A stretch of 64,000 nt of DNA from Krasilnikovozyma curviuscula (GCA_014825775.1 MVAQ01000081.1:20267-84266), one strand, 5' to 3'; counted from the first letter of the stretch, positions 22,881 through 34,763 are shown. The notes: a model not told the origin generated them from the sequence alone. Numbers and translations: made by a program.

Positions 22881-24509
22881 CTAATCTCTCATCCTAGCAG
22901 GTACGAACCGCCTCACGGTCACCTCTTTCACGGTGTAAAGCTTGAGGAGTTCGTGGAAGTCAAAGTCGAGCTTGTTGACTGTTGAAGATGGGGACGATGA
23001 TTGCATAAGGGCATTGACGGAAGCTATTGAGGGGATTTGGATGTATGATAGAATCAGGGTCTTATACAGAAAATGTTAGAGTCAGTCAATTGATGACCGG
23101 ATGGAGATTGGCCACAGAAACTCACTTTCTTAACCTGACTATTCACCCTATTTACCGTACTCAACCACGCCCACTTGATCCCTTCTTCCCCTTCCGCCAC
23201 GTCCTCCTTGTTTGGTACGGGGAGCACGAGCACAGCAAACTCTGCATGACTGAACACCACGCCCTTTTTGTATAGCAGCCAGTCAACACAGAATTTGATT
23301 CCCGGGCGGACAACCCAGCCGTGCGAGCGGAAGTGATGGTATGCGATGTAGTTGATGAGGAATGGGTCTGAGGGGTTGATTATTGCTGGATTTGCGGTGG
23401 TGACACAGGGGAAAGTTGGGGATGGAGTTGTGAGGAGGAGGGGGAGGAGTGACGTGAGTTTGAGTGGTTCCTTCTGCTCGTAGAACGGAACATAAGTTGG
23501 AAATAAAGATAATAAGTTAGTTTGAGACCTTCGATTTCAAGCAAACAGAAGCAGGCATAGTCTGCAACAGCAGTCATAACAAAATTCTCACAGTCTTTGA
23601 ATCCACTACAGTTAAGCAGCCCAACCCCCACGCCAAGAACCAAACTTCCCACCTATCTAGCTGCAACCACTCAAGATTCTCAATTTCATCCTCCGTAACC
23701 TCAACCTTCTTCTCCTTCTGTGTGACTGATCCATTCTCCGTTGTCGGCTCCTTAGAATAGATCTTGTTCGTCGGTCGTTTGGGCATGACTACTTCTGGAA
23801 TCTCTTCTTCTTCTTCAAGAGTCTCACTATTGGTAGCTGGAAGTGCTGATGTCGTCGAACCGGGCGTTGATGGTGCTGATTGTGACTGTTGTTGTTTCTC
23901 TTTGGCGAGCAGTAGACGTCGTTCGGCTGCTTCGACTGTTAGAACAGACGCTAGTGCTCGTTCCTTCTTGAACTGCTTCCGTTCGTTACGACGCATTTGA
24001 GTGATTTCTTCCGCTGAATAGGCTGGTGAAGGAAGTCAAAATTGCAGTTAGTGACTGCGCGACCGCTTGCAGTGAGCTATCACTCCTTCTTGAGGAAAAG
24101 GAAAAAGATGGAGCGATGGATACCAGCTTGACTCACTCGAAGAATCTCTGTTCAACTCATTGACCTTTCTGCCTAACCAGCTAGGTTCACTCCGACTCAA
24201 ACTACCCTTCCCAAAATTCCCTCTAGTCCACAGGATCCGCATATCATGTTTGCTTTGTATCCATACCGACTGCGTCAGCTGATCCCAAACGCCTACACAC
24301 TTCGGATTTATCATCTTCTGTGACGGTGAGAGCAGGGAGAGATTGTACGGTGACAAGGGAGAGTATGACGGCGAGAACAAGGCGCTAAGGAAAGTGGTTG
24401 GGAGAGGTGGTGGGTTGGGGAACGTGAGAGGTAGTGGGTTTGAGTAGAGCTGATTTAAGGCTGCTTTCTGTTGAGCATAGGTCTGCTTTGGTGCTGGTGA
24501 GGTCGACAT
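22881..24509 (-). CDS. SEN2: tRNA-splicing endonuclease catalytic subunit SEN2
   Basis: Sen2 cuts the 5' splice site of intron-containing pre-tRNAs within the Sen2-Sen34-Sen15-Sen54 complex. On the minus strand the N-terminal exon contains IQSKHDMRILWTRGNFGKGS plus LSRSEPSWLGRK, a signature of the family. A charged linker (MRRNERKQFKKERALASVLT) follows, then LQLDRWEVWFLAWGLGCL. The nuclease core is YIAYHHFRSHGWVVRPGIKF, then WLLYKKG with the catalytic Tyr, VVFSHAEFAVLVLP with the catalytic His, and WLSTVNRVNSQVKK with the Lys. The last exon (TLILSYIQIPSIASVNALM ... RRFVPARMRD) ends at 22881. It is transcribed away from ATG12, with 478 bases between the two starts. Confidence 0.93.
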
Positions 24510-24987
24510 GGTTGACAGGTCAAGATTAAAGAAGATTTTGAGGTTGGAAAGGACCTTCAGAAGCGGAAGAAGACATGGGCATTCCTATGAGTTCGTCTGG
24601 ACATGTGAGTTGCTCTGCAATTTTATGACAAGATACTCACCTTTCGAAGAAGACGATAGATTCCAGCCCGGTTGACTCAAAACTTTTCCCACTAGATCCA
24701 AATCTGAACTCTGTATAGCTATTTATGATCAATAGGCTCAAGGATCTTCCTATTACAGTACCAGCTCTTTCAGTGTTTCAAGTTCAGTGCTGCTGATGTC
24801 GAATGAGTTTTGACAATTCAAAACTCGTCCACATTCTGCCTGCGAGTCTGCTTTGAGTGACTTGGACGCCACCGCCCTGACCGCGTCCACACTTCGTATC
24901 AGAAGTGATCCCAATCTACTTCCAGGTCACTTTTTCATCCATAGCGTAGCTGACCTGGTATCACCCAGGACCAATCAGCTGTCCGTG
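24510..24987. other. Divergent promoter between SEN2 and ATG12
   Basis: The 478 bases between the two start codons serve both genes. An open frame in phase with ATG12 extends upstream to 24853 but begins with TTG, so I take it as leader or an extension needing an unseen upstream exon. Confidence 0.5.
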
Positions 24988-25867
24988 ATGGACCAACCTC
25001 TGCCCTCACCAGGGCTGATACCCTCGACGACAGACGTTGCTCTTCTGGCGTCCAAGAAAGCCAAAGAAGCGCTGGATTTTTATCAAGTCAGGGACAGCAG
25101 CAAAGGTGAGTAGCTTCATGTATATGAGCTCAGAGAGAATGGATGAGTGGGCGACAGGAGCCGGAGATGTTGAATGTGCAGAAGAATGGCGTCCGTCCAC
25201 GCTTGAAACGAACCTCACGAACTGACCTTGCTCTCCCCTTTGCACTTGGATAAGTTGTCGTACGTTTTAAAGCAGTTGGATCTGCGCCGATAATGAAGAT
25301 GAACTTCTACAAGATCACGGCGAGCAATCGATTTCAGGTAAGCGACATTTTCGGTTCACTCTCCTGATAGATTCACATAACTGACTTGTGCGTTGCTCTC
25401 ATCCATCCTGGTCCAAATTGTTATTCGTAGGCTGTGATTCAGTTCCTCAGAAAAGAGCTCAAATGGAAACCAAATGACCCACTCGTAAGCCGCACCTCTT
25501 CTCCTGTGCCCTCTAGTGAATGGAAGCCTTACTCCAACGATTTTCTCTTGTCTCTATTTGGAACTGCACATATTTCCCTTATGATCTGCAGTTCACTTAT
25601 ATTAACTCTTCATTCTCGCCAGCTCCAGATGACCTGGTCTCGAATCTGTACAAATGTTTCCAAACGGAGGGACACTTGATTGTCAACTACAGGTCAGTCT
25701 GTTCTCGTCTCGCACATCCCAACAGTCATTTTTACTGTGGGAAGAATTCGGGCTGTGTAACCGTTGATATTGCATAAGATAGTCAAGCAAACCTTGTTAG
25801 GCTTTCCCAACACTGACTTACATACAATTTCCCCTCTGTTATCAGCACAACTCAAGCTTGGGGTTAA
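24988..25867 (+). CDS. ATG12: Autophagy ubiquitin-like protein ATG12
   Basis: Atg12 is attached through its C-terminal Gly to Atg5, and the conjugate drives Atg8 lipidation on the growing autophagosome. The core spans exons: [20 protein letters not shown] plus [55 protein letters not shown], and the end STTQAWG. The final Trp-Gly matches the family and needs no processing protease. All four introns splice in phase. The start chosen is the first in-frame ATG ([10 protein letters not shown]). The protein is about 140 residues, with a short N-terminal extension as usual in fungi. Confidence 0.94.
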
Positions 25868-26148
25868 GCAATGAGCGCTGCGATTGGAGCTTGTAGTAGA
25901 AAGCTTGGAGTATATGGAAATAGCAATGCTCAATTTATGACTTGTATACATCGCAATGACCATCAAGTGACGTGGGTGAAAGCTAACGTTGAAGGTTGTT
26001 GTTCTCCCTCATAAACTTATTTCTGTCCACTCCATGCATAAACGAAAGGTTCCTGGTCATAGATAACGTACAACGCACCCCTCCTCTAACGCGACACTGA
26101 CCTACACGACAATGGACACCTAAAGCGCTCTATGAATATGCTCTCTCA
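25868..26148. other. Convergent 3' region of ATG12 and NOP6
   Basis: A short convergent stretch with no gene. It should contain both polyadenylation regions; no clear hairpin or RNA seen. Confidence 0.5.
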
Positions 26149-27433
26149 CTAACCAATCCTTACAGCATTTGCCCCTTCAGGCTGCCATTTGTCCCTCTTC
26201 GGACCTCTCTTTCTCTGCCCATCGCCTTTCGTACCCGGCACTGCACCCATCCTACTGGGATGAACCACCCCGTTGCCTCCTGCACCTCCTTCCTCGGACT
26301 CCCACTTCTGAACCTTCCCACCATCGCCATATTTGCCTTTGTTGACGTCCTTCTTCTTCTCTTCCTCAGTGGTGGTCGGAAGGATTTCAGGGGCTGTCAT
26401 CCCGGCCTGCTTGCGCATTGTTTCGTTTCGCTCGGCGATACGCTGCTTCCTTACATCCGATGTACCACCACCTCCCGCAGTGAGCTCGACATTTATTATT
26501 CGTCCTAGAAACTCGGTGTGGTGTAACAGCAAGGCAGATTGAAGGGGTGGGGACGATGTGAATCTGATACAAGGGATATCAATGGTTTGGGTAAATAAGG
26601 ATTAGTGTCATCCGTTGAGATACAGTAGGACAATATAAGATAATTGAAATGATGAAAGGATCATACTCACTCGATGAATGCGACTCCTCTCGGTTTCCCT
26701 TTCTTGTCCTTCGGGTTGTTTGGATCTGGTTTCGATGTCAACAGACGGACTGTGGGTTTTTTACCTAGAGACAGCCCACAATGAAGCAGTCAACAAAAAG
26801 GTTATGCCCAGGGTAGAGAGGAGGACAAAGGATGAGTAATTGTATACAAGGAGTTGAGACAGTCGGGATCTAAGAGGCAGATAAGCTTACCTGTCTTTTC
26901 TTTGAAGTGAAGAGCAATTTCCTCGTGCGTGACGGTGAACGGCAGGTTACCTGCAAATACAAAACCGAAGGTAAACGCAAATGGAGGAGAAGACAGAAAT
27001 AGTCAGCGCACTTGTTCTGATCCGCATTCTGTTGGGAACTAAGAACAACCAGGAATGACTCACCGACGAACAGAATAAACCTGTTTGTTCTATCTCCTTT
27101 CTTCTTCTTGTTGTCTTGGGTCTTGGCCTCACTTTCGCTCTTGACCTTGACATCCCCATCATCGTCCTCGCCTCTCTTCCTCTTCTTCGATTCGATTTTG
27201 ACCTCCTTTCCTTTTCCCTTGAGGTTCTTCTTCTGATCATCTTCCCCATCTACATCTAGTCCATCACCCATCAACTCATCTTCTGGAACATCCACCAGCT
27301 TGTCCTCTCGAGCTCTTATTCGTGCCTTCTGAGCTGCGTGAGACTCCTTCGACGACGAAGTTCCAGAGGGACCCGCCGACTTAAACTGAGCTGCTTTCTG
27401 CTGCTTCTTGGAGAGCTTGGGTGGGGCTGACAT
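26149..27433 (-). CDS. NOP6: NOP6-like nucleolar RRM protein
   Basis: Nop6 is a nucleolar RNA-binding protein of early 40S ribosome assembly. The N-terminal exon is basic and acidic low complexity (KLSKKQQKAAQFKSAG, SKKRKRGEDDDGDVKVKSE, NKKKKGDRTNRFILFVG). FILFVGNLPF begins an RRM (RNP2), followed by EEIALHFKEKTGKKPTVRLL and the RNP1 strand GKPRGVAFIEF. After the RRM come FLGRIINVELTAGGGG and a Lys-rich tail (GQRKRGPKRDKWQPEG), as in Nop6. The gene has four exons, and introns near 26953-27061, 26768-26893 and 26536-26675 join in phase. It diverges from SLX9, another ribosome-assembly gene, across 215 bases. Confidence 0.88.
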
Positions 27434-27648
27434 GTTGAAATTCGGGAGCTGAATGGAGTTGGAGGAACGATTTGAGTTTCAGGATTTCTCAAATTTACTT
27501 TGCGCGCCACAGAGCAGAACCCCTTCGACAGTCAACACATCTTCTTCTCAAACAAAGTGTAAGATTGCATTTCCAGGTTTTGTGATGGTGTTTATTCCTA
27601 GAGCTGATATCATCGCGTTCCAACCCCATTATCTCACAGAGAATCAGA
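27434..27648. promoter_or_regulatory. Shared divergent promoter of NOP6 and SLX9
   Basis: Only 215 bases separate the two start codons, so one nucleosome-depleted region probably serves both. No TATA box is seen. The motif content could not be scored by eye. Confidence 0.55.
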
Positions 27649-28845
27649 ATGGTGGGCACCACCGAATTCTTCCTCAGGCTGAGGTCACCTTTCTGATCCT
27701 ATTTTTCCTTGTACATCTCTATTGCAGCCCAAATCATCTGCATCAGCCAAAACCTCAACTGGTCGAAAAGTAGCTAAGACTCCAGGTCCGTATGAGCGAT
27801 CATTTGGGAAAGTTGACACCGCCAAAGGGTTCGTCCCGACTGGCAACAGCATCAAGGTCGATGAGCTGAACTTTCTGTCGAAGAACACGCCTGGTAATGG
27901 TGTTAGCTCAGCTCAGTTGCTGGGTAGTCTGGAGGGAAAGAGTGTCAGTTTCCTTCTCCCACCACCCTCGTTTGTTGCCTTTGGGACCTGACGTGAGTGT
28001 TCATCTGAACAGGCTTCTGAACTTCTGGAAACACTCGGGTCAGCCTCTTCTTCTGCCGTTGGAGCAGCTTTGAACCTCAATAATCAGGTCACGACGACGA
28101 AGAAGGAAAAGAGGCAGCTCAAGAGGCTGCAGCTTATGGGTCGTAAGTTCACTCACCCAATCACAAACTCTTTTATTTCGTCCATTGTTGTTTGAAAAGA
28201 GTTCTATATGCTGACGCGAGACACCTTTTTCCACATTGCGCCGTTCCCAGGCCTACAAGACCCATCATCCTCTTCCCTCCCTGCCTCAACTTTCTCTAAA
28301 CCTGGCGGTGTACAACAGCCACTCTCCAAATCCTCTCTCCGCCGACAGAAGCGTAAAAAAGCCGAGAACCTAGGTGATCAGCAGCAGGGATTGGGATCGC
28401 TATTGGATGCGCTCCCGCCGACGGCACCGGCGCTTGAGGACGAGGAGGAGGAGAATGAGGAGATGGAGGTTGACGGCGAAGAGAAGAAGAAGAAGGATGA
28501 GGGTAAGCCTGATGGAAAGATTGGGAGGGGTAAAGGGAAGACGTTGACTCAGAGAGAGAGAGGTAGTGCGATGTAAGTCCCTCATCAACTCCCTCACAGT
28601 TACTTCGATTTGTTTCTGAAGACTCGGCCCTTATATCTTCAACTTCTCGCGGATCTTCTTCTTTTTTTAAAAAATTCATTTTCCCAACACCACAAATGAT
28701 TGGCATCATCAACAGATCATCCTCCAAGTCTCTCCTTCCAGCAATTCTATCTCACCCACAGTACTCCGCAAACCCCTTCGCTACACTTCGTCTCCACGCA
28801 ATGAACAGCTTAGATCTCAAGTCAGGTGGTGGGGTAAAGAAATGA
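27649..28845 (+). CDS. SLX9: SLX9 ribosome biogenesis protein
   Basis: Slx9 is a nucleolar protein associated with pre-40S particles and their export. Conserved parts are YERSFGK near the start, TTKKEKRQLKRLQLMG, the motif QPLSKSSLRRQKRKKAENLG, LGSLLDALP, an acidic patch, and the closing NPFATLRLHAMNSLDLK. The second exon starts PKSSASAKTS at 27728 directly after a CAG acceptor. The best in-phase start is the ATG at 27649-27651, followed at once by a GTGGGC donor, so exon 1 would be one codon and the protein begins M-PKSSASAK, as expected for Slx9. Later introns (about 27945-28014, 28144-28250, 28573-28714) are in phase. Stop at 28843. Confidence 0.85.
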
Positions 28846-29071
28846 ATACAAACAGATTAGTGTGTAATGAGATTTGTAGGATTTAATGACTCTAGTCGTC
28901 CGCACTAGCTACAGGCTGTTGAATCGTCAAAATTAGATCTACAAATAGATTGAAAGTACAGAGAGTGACAGCAAATAGAAAAAGAAAGCTTTTACTATGA
29001 AAAGACTGATCGAGAAATGATGGAGTTGAGGTCGTTGGCATTGATAATTTTGTTAGGATAAACCCACGCTG
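28846..29071. other. Convergent 3' region of SLX9 and the distal YKT6 copy
   Basis: AT-rich sequence with no gene. The longer read-through frame of the neighbouring YKT6 copy ends here at 29053, but the spliced form ends at 29072. Confidence 0.5.
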
Positions 29072-30429
29072 TCATGCAATGACACAGCATGAATTTGTCT
29101 TTTATTGATTACAATAGGAAAAAAGAGATCCGAAGGTAAATCCCGTGAGCCCGCGTTGTATGAAGAAGTATGGGAACATTTGCTTAAGAAAGAACGCACA
29201 CTTTTAGCAGTGCGGTAGAACATTCTTGTTTGTGAGCTGAGATCATTCGACCTCTCAACCAGGTCATCCAGCCTTTCTCCTCGTTCAAGGACGGACTCTA
29301 TGGTTTTATGCTGCCAGGAAGAGCAACGTCAGATGAGTGAGAAAATTGTTTGGAATTGAAGAAGTGACAACGGGGGTATGTATGTCAGCCAATTACAATA
29401 ATATCGGGACTTAGTGGAAAACGTCTCTCCTTGATATGCTGCGTTCATCACAAACAGTGTAGTGGAGTATTCATAACTCACCAAAACAATCTTAGTTTCA
29501 TCGAGCTCATGTTGTACCTTCATTAATGTATCCGCTTGTTTTGGGTCTTGATATTTAGTGATGTAAGTCGTAAGTTTCGTGTCGCCGACCGCTTTCGACC
29601 AGTTCCTGAGGTTTGCTCAACAAGAAGAATCATGACAGAAAGAGAATCAGGTGGATATGAAACCAAAACAGAAATCTGTCTGATCAATGACAGGCAATGC
29701 GATGCGACGCAAGTGGAAGCGAACTCACTCGGTTGCGTACTCATCGACGATCTTGTTCAATAGGGAAAAGGCGACTCTGACAGGGTATTCGATATCGGTC
29801 ATCAAGACAGCTGGAGTTATGGACCAAAACGAAGTCAGATTTGGGTACGAGCTCGGATTGTATTTTTTGTATGTTTTCCTTTCCCCTCAAATCCTTGGCT
29901 ATAATCTCATGCAGTCCCCAAGTGTACTCTTGGGACAGAGATGGACGACGTTTCTTGTTTCCTGCCCCGCAATTCGAGACGTCACGCTCTGCTGTGAACC
30001 CCTCGCTCGCATGTGAAAAGCATCCTCCTGTTATTCGTCGTGCTGCCTACGGACGCACTGGCTCATCCCTCCAACCCAGAGATTCTCTCGAATTTCTCTC
30101 TTATCCAACAAGACCAAATTTAAACAGAGTCCCCCAAGTATCGGTTCGCAAGAGGGTTAGAATCGATCCAACTCACCAGCGACGCTCCTACCATTACCGA
30201 TGTCCTTATGATAAGCATGAACCGAATTTGTACCTTCCTGGACTGTTTGCCTTTCGCCCACCTTGGTCCTGCTTGCGACGGTCTGGGCAGCGAACCCGTA
30301 TGCCTCAGCTATGGAGGATCTGGTGAGGAACGAGTAAGACGACAAGTCGCTCGCCGTTGAGAGGAGCGTTGCTGTCGGGGGTGACGTTGCTGTTGAGACT
30401 TGGTACAGAGAAAGAGAAAGAACCTTCAT
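29072..30429 (-). CDS. YKT6: YKT6 R-SNARE, distal tandem copy
   Basis: Ykt6 is a lipid-anchored R-SNARE acting in Golgi, endosome, vacuole and autophagosome fusion. Minus-strand exons give the longin domain ([51 protein letters not shown]), [40 protein letters not shown], then the SNARE motif [20 protein letters not shown] plus [16 protein letters not shown]. The last exon needs a GTGCGT donor after AKS and an AAAAG acceptor, giving TNSCCVIA and a stop at 29072. This restores the Cys pair and CaaX box needed for palmitoylation and prenylation. The protein would be about 200 residues, the usual length. It lies right behind a second copy at 30831-32309, with nearly identical coding sequence but diverged introns. 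Confidence 0.87.
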
Positions 30430-30830
30430 CGTGGGGGAGCTGAGGGAACGAATGAGGAATTTGGAGAATAGCTAATGTTTTGGTCAACCAAATAGCCTTC
30501 ACATCTTGCTGGCTTGAGGTCTACGACGATCTTTCGCCACTCTTGAGATTGCAGTCAACTCACCAGTACACAACGTAGAACCAAGCCTCATCATAGTGGA
30601 AGCTAAATATAATCAAGCTTGAAATACACAGCTCTTGTCAAGGATTAATGTCTTGCGATTTCACCTCCTTGCTCATACGAAGCACTCGAGACAAGTGGTA
30701 CAGAAGCAAAGGGAAAGACGAGAAGAATCATGAACAAATCCTGGCCCAAAAACGATCGGCAGCCCATTGGTGATTGAGAAGTAGGGGGAATGCACGGATG
30801 GTTTCGAACTGTCCCTTCAAAGGTTGCTGT

Positions 30831-32309
30831 TCAGGCAATGATACAACAAGAGTTTTGCTGGATGGTAAGATGAGAAAGAGCAAGAAAAAAGAAAAGTTCG
30901 GGGTCAGCTTCACGCAAGAAGTAAGAGAGGGTGGGAGATAGGGCATTGATTGATGAAGGAAGCAAGGGTACCAATTATTGTAGTTGTCTTCACATTTATC
31001 TTATTCTGATGGCCATTGCCCAAGCAAGAAAAAAGGAATTGAACGTAGGCAAAAACACAAACATACCTTCTTAGCCGTCTTGTAGAACATTTTACTCTGC
31101 GCACTCAACGCGTTTGATCGCTCGACTAGGTTGTCCAGCTTCTCCCCTCTCTCCAATACAGACTCTATTGTCTTGTGCTGTTTACATCCAAAGAGAGACA
31201 TGACGCGTCAGAGCGTGAAGCCGAAAGAGAGAGAGAGAAAAAACAGGCAATTGGGGAAGACGCACCAACACGATCTTGGTCTCGTCCAACTCTTGTTGTA
31301 CTTTCATAATCGTATCGGCCTGTTTTGGATCTTGGTACTTGGAGACGTAGGTCGCCAGTTTGGTGTCTCCTACCGCTTTGGACCAGTTTCTGTATTGTGA
31401 AGACGCGTTGAAGTTTCGACGAAACACGGAGAGGGGTGATCGAAGTGTCGTATTGAGCCATTAAAAAGAGTGAGAAGAAGAAAGAACAATGAGAAAGTCA
31501 GGGGAGCTGATCTCAAACTAGGAGATAGCTGTTGAAGGAGCAAGAACATACTCGGTTGAGTACTCGTCGACGACCTTGTTCAGCACAGAAAAGGCGACTC
31601 TGACAGGGTATTCGATATCGGTCATCAAGATAGCTGGAGTCATAGAATGGAGAGGGAAGATGTATCAGCACAGTTTGAGTTTGATATGGGACCAGACCAA
31701 GCTGAAGGTCGTCCCATTCATCTCGTACGTCTGTCCTTCTCCCCCATTACCGCAACCCAATAATACCATACTGCCATAGCTCTTGAAACAGCAATCGATG
31801 GGCTTTGTCGATGTCCTAATGACGGAATTAACCTCTTGCGCTCCTTCATGCTCGCATGCGAGTAACCTCCTTTTGCTCGTCGTGCTCTCCACTGTCCCTC
31901 TTTTCCACAGGGGCTTGTCTCTCTACCCATCCCAGCTGCTCCAAACCATTATTTCACTTGGCTCGTACACTGTGTAAGGATTCGCTTCTCCCACGCATCG
32001 GTTCGTTCGAAAAGGGGGGTAGAAAGAATGAAGGAAGGAAGGCATGTCAAACTAACCAGCGACGCTCCTTCCACCGCCAATGTCCTTATGATAAGCATGA
32101 ACCGAATTTGTACCTTCCTGGACTGTTTGCCTCTCGCCCACCTTGGTCCTGCTCGCGACGGTCTGGGCAGCAAACCCGTACGCCTCAGCCATGGAGGATC
32201 TGGTGAGGAACGAGTAAGACGATAAGTCGCTCGCCGTTGAGAGGAGCGTTGCTGTCGGGGGTGACGTTGCTGTTGAGACTTGGTACAGAGACAGAGAAAG
32301 AACCTTCAT
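30831..32309 (-). CDS. YKT6: YKT6 R-SNARE, proximal tandem copy
   Basis: This has the same exon plan as the copy at 29072-30429. The first exon differs from it at only about a dozen of 260 bases (for example SSMAEAYG for SSIAEAYG). Later exons give [40 protein letters not shown], and the SNARE motif [20 protein letters not shown] plus [17 protein letters not shown]. The final exon follows a long intron (30858-31066, 209 bases) and encodes QNSCCIIA, a CCaaX tail. Both copies keep the zero-layer Arg in LERGE. The gene diverges from the Cue5-like gene. Because this copy is nearest its own upstream promoter and has the more usual splice sites, it may be the main YKT6; that is inference. Confidence 0.9.
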
Positions 32310-32990
32310 CGTGGAGGTGCTGAGGGATGAGAATTTGGCTGGGTTGACGTTAGAAGCACTATCCCCGGGAGCAACACCTCGTCACAGCCCTGGCGACGCA
32401 ACGAGATCAGCGCCACATGCTTGCTGTTCAGCAGCAAAGTTACGATGCTACCAGAGAATTGAATAACTATATCATTACAACAATTTAGTATCTATCGACG
32501 GCAAACTCGATAGAAATTTTGGATGATTTCCCTGCACTTCCTGTGATACGGGCTACAGCGCTGACCTGCTTCTGACGGCAACAGTGATAGGAGGATTATT
32601 TTTCTATCTGTCGACTTCTTTGGTATGTGAATTCAGCCATTATGGTTTCTCGCTGATGTTTGTACTAATTTCCTGCTACTTGCCGTTGATATTCATTCAT
32701 CATGGCCTTCCCCTCTTGAACGGACCTTCTCTCTTCGTTGTCCTCTGGTTTCCCTGCTCGGTTTCCCAAACTGGACACGTGCATCCTACTCTAGTTGTTA
32801 CCAGCTAGATATCTTTAGGTTTTACATATCAAGGTACGATTATCCTCTCTTTCGTTGGAATTCCTCAACGAGCCATCTCTCGCTAATAATTTCGACGTTC
32901 TTGCTGTGCCCGTTGCTCTCGTCTGACCGCTCCTGCTCCTCTTATTCTGATGTGTCAACATGATTGCTTCTTCTTACTTAATCTGTTAAG
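32310..32990. other. Divergent promoter between YKT6 and the Cue5-like gene
   Basis: These 680 bases between two start codons are T-rich near the plus-strand gene. The open frame at 32584-32808 has no ATG start and no recognisable domain. Confidence 0.55.
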
Positions 32991-34763
32991 ATGGCCAACG
33001 CAAATGCTGCCAAAATTGAGTCCCTCAAGGCTATGTTTCCGACGGTGGCAGACAATGTCATTGCTGACATCCTCATCTCAAACGGGGGCTCAGAGTCGAG
33101 GACAGTCGAGAATCTACTCAGTATGACAGACGATAGTTTTGTTCCTGACGAGGCTCCTAGTGCTGAGGTAGTAAGTCCAGACCGATTCTTGGCTTCATTT
33201 GGAATGAGGAATTACTGGCAGTAGACAGCTGAGTACTAAATATTCCCATTTATGTTCTATAGTTAGCTTCTCAATCGGAATTAGATGAATCTTTTGCTCG
33301 AGCTTTGGCTCTACAAGATGCAGAGCACGCGGCCCAGCAACACCAGCAACGACAAGCCTCGCGTCAACAACAATCACGCCAACAACCTCAACAACCTGCA
33401 TTCGACCCGAACAACATCCCATACCAGCCTCGTGTACGTCGTGCGCACTCAAATCAATCACAGCAGAACCAACAACCACAGCAGCAGAGAGATGTGTTCT
33501 ATTCTGGTGCTGAGGGACAGTATGATGCTCATCAGCAGCAACAACAAGGTGGTAACGGTCAACAAGGACTTGATTTCAACAAGATTGCAGAGGATGGGAA
33601 AAAGACTTTCAATAATTTCTTGAGCAGCTCGTTTGTGAAGAACGTCAAGGAAAAGGCTGCACTGTAAGTACCCTCTCTGCTACTTCTGATATCTCTGTGA
33701 CTACGACTCTATCCGAGCGGCAAGAACTAATCTCTTCAATGTCAATATCTTTTGGGACTTGTACTATTAGCGTCCAGCAACAAGCGACCTCAGCCTTAGC
33801 AACGGCGACCGCCTCTGCTGCTTCAGCTACTCACAACGCCAACATCGGGGCATCCTCCTCCAGCAATAGGCCGAGCGTATTTAGTTCCAACTCGGGAAAC
33901 AGGACGTATTCCACTAAACCTTCGACTGTCGCGTCCGAGTTCTCGACCGAGGACTGGTTCACCGCGCCAGAGGACAGGTTCGTTGGGAAACCCCCCGCTG
34001 CTGCAGCTACAACTTCTTCAAGTGACAACACAGGTATGTTCACTTAATCCTCTCAGCTACTAAGAACGCTCCTATTTACCTGACGTGGGTTTCGATTTGC
34101 CGACAGGCGGTATCCAGATCATCAAACCATCGCCTTCTGAACCAGCAGCGGCGTCGAAAGCGTTCAGTTCTAGCCCTGGATCGGCAGCAGCAAGATTCTC
34201 AACGTCACCTAACAATACCGGTGGGCCGCTGAGAGGCGCAAGCCCACCCGCATTATTGAGCAGTAGTCCACAGGGTAAAATTGATTTCGGTGAGTTTGCC
34301 ATACTGTCTCAAATGTAATATAAGCAGGTCTGGAAAGACCCCGTCACCGATTCCTTCTCCTGTCATATTTCGACGGAATAAGGTGGATCGGACAGAGGCG
34401 CTAGTTGTGTTTTGATTGGCAGCGAGAGATTGGTCGCCAAAAGATCATTATTCTTGTTCTGCTTCACTTTAGCCAAATTCCTTGCAGACTCATCGTTTGG
34501 GGGTCCTTCTTATTTCTGGCCATTACGTGCTGTGATCGTTATAAAAGGTGTAGACTAACCTCTTCTTCACTTTTTCTAAAGCTAAACTCGGACTCCTCCC
34601 CAAAAGAGAAATCTCCCTTCTTGATAAATCAACGACTCCACCGACCTCAACGACAACTGCTTCTGGACTAACGTCGGCCACTGTGGCTGCTCCCCCATCT
34701 AGACATGTCATTGACGACGACGATGAGGATTTGGAGTACACTAGGAGTCCTTTCGATGATTAG
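32991..34763 (+). CDS. CUE5: CUE5-like ubiquitin-binding autophagy adaptor
   Basis: Cue5 binds ubiquitin on aggregated proteins and Atg8 on the phagophore. The first exon encodes a CUE domain: AKIESLKAMFPTVADNVIAD, ILISNGG, VENLLSMTDD. After an intron come LDESFARALALQDAEH, a Gln-rich stretch, and FNNFLSSSFVKNVKEKAAL. Ser/Ala-rich sequence follows, then DFAKLGLLPKREISLL, and the acidic end DDDDEDLEYTRSPFDD. Such Cue5 proteins have an Atg8-interacting motif near the end; WFTAPEDRF or EDLEYTRSP could play that role, not certain. The penultimate intron (34290-34581) is 292 bases, much longer than the rest. The stop is at 34761. Confidence 0.83.

Noticed and set aside
24853..24987. N-terminal extension of ATG12
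   Set aside because: The extended frame starts with TTG and has no upstream ATG; the first ATG at 24988 gives a normal-sized protein.
29053..29240. Loss of the lipid-anchor tail in the distal YKT6 copy
   Set aside because: Read-through gives a tail without CaaX, but a GTGCGT donor and AAAAG acceptor restore TNSCCVIA in phase, so the anchor is probably kept.
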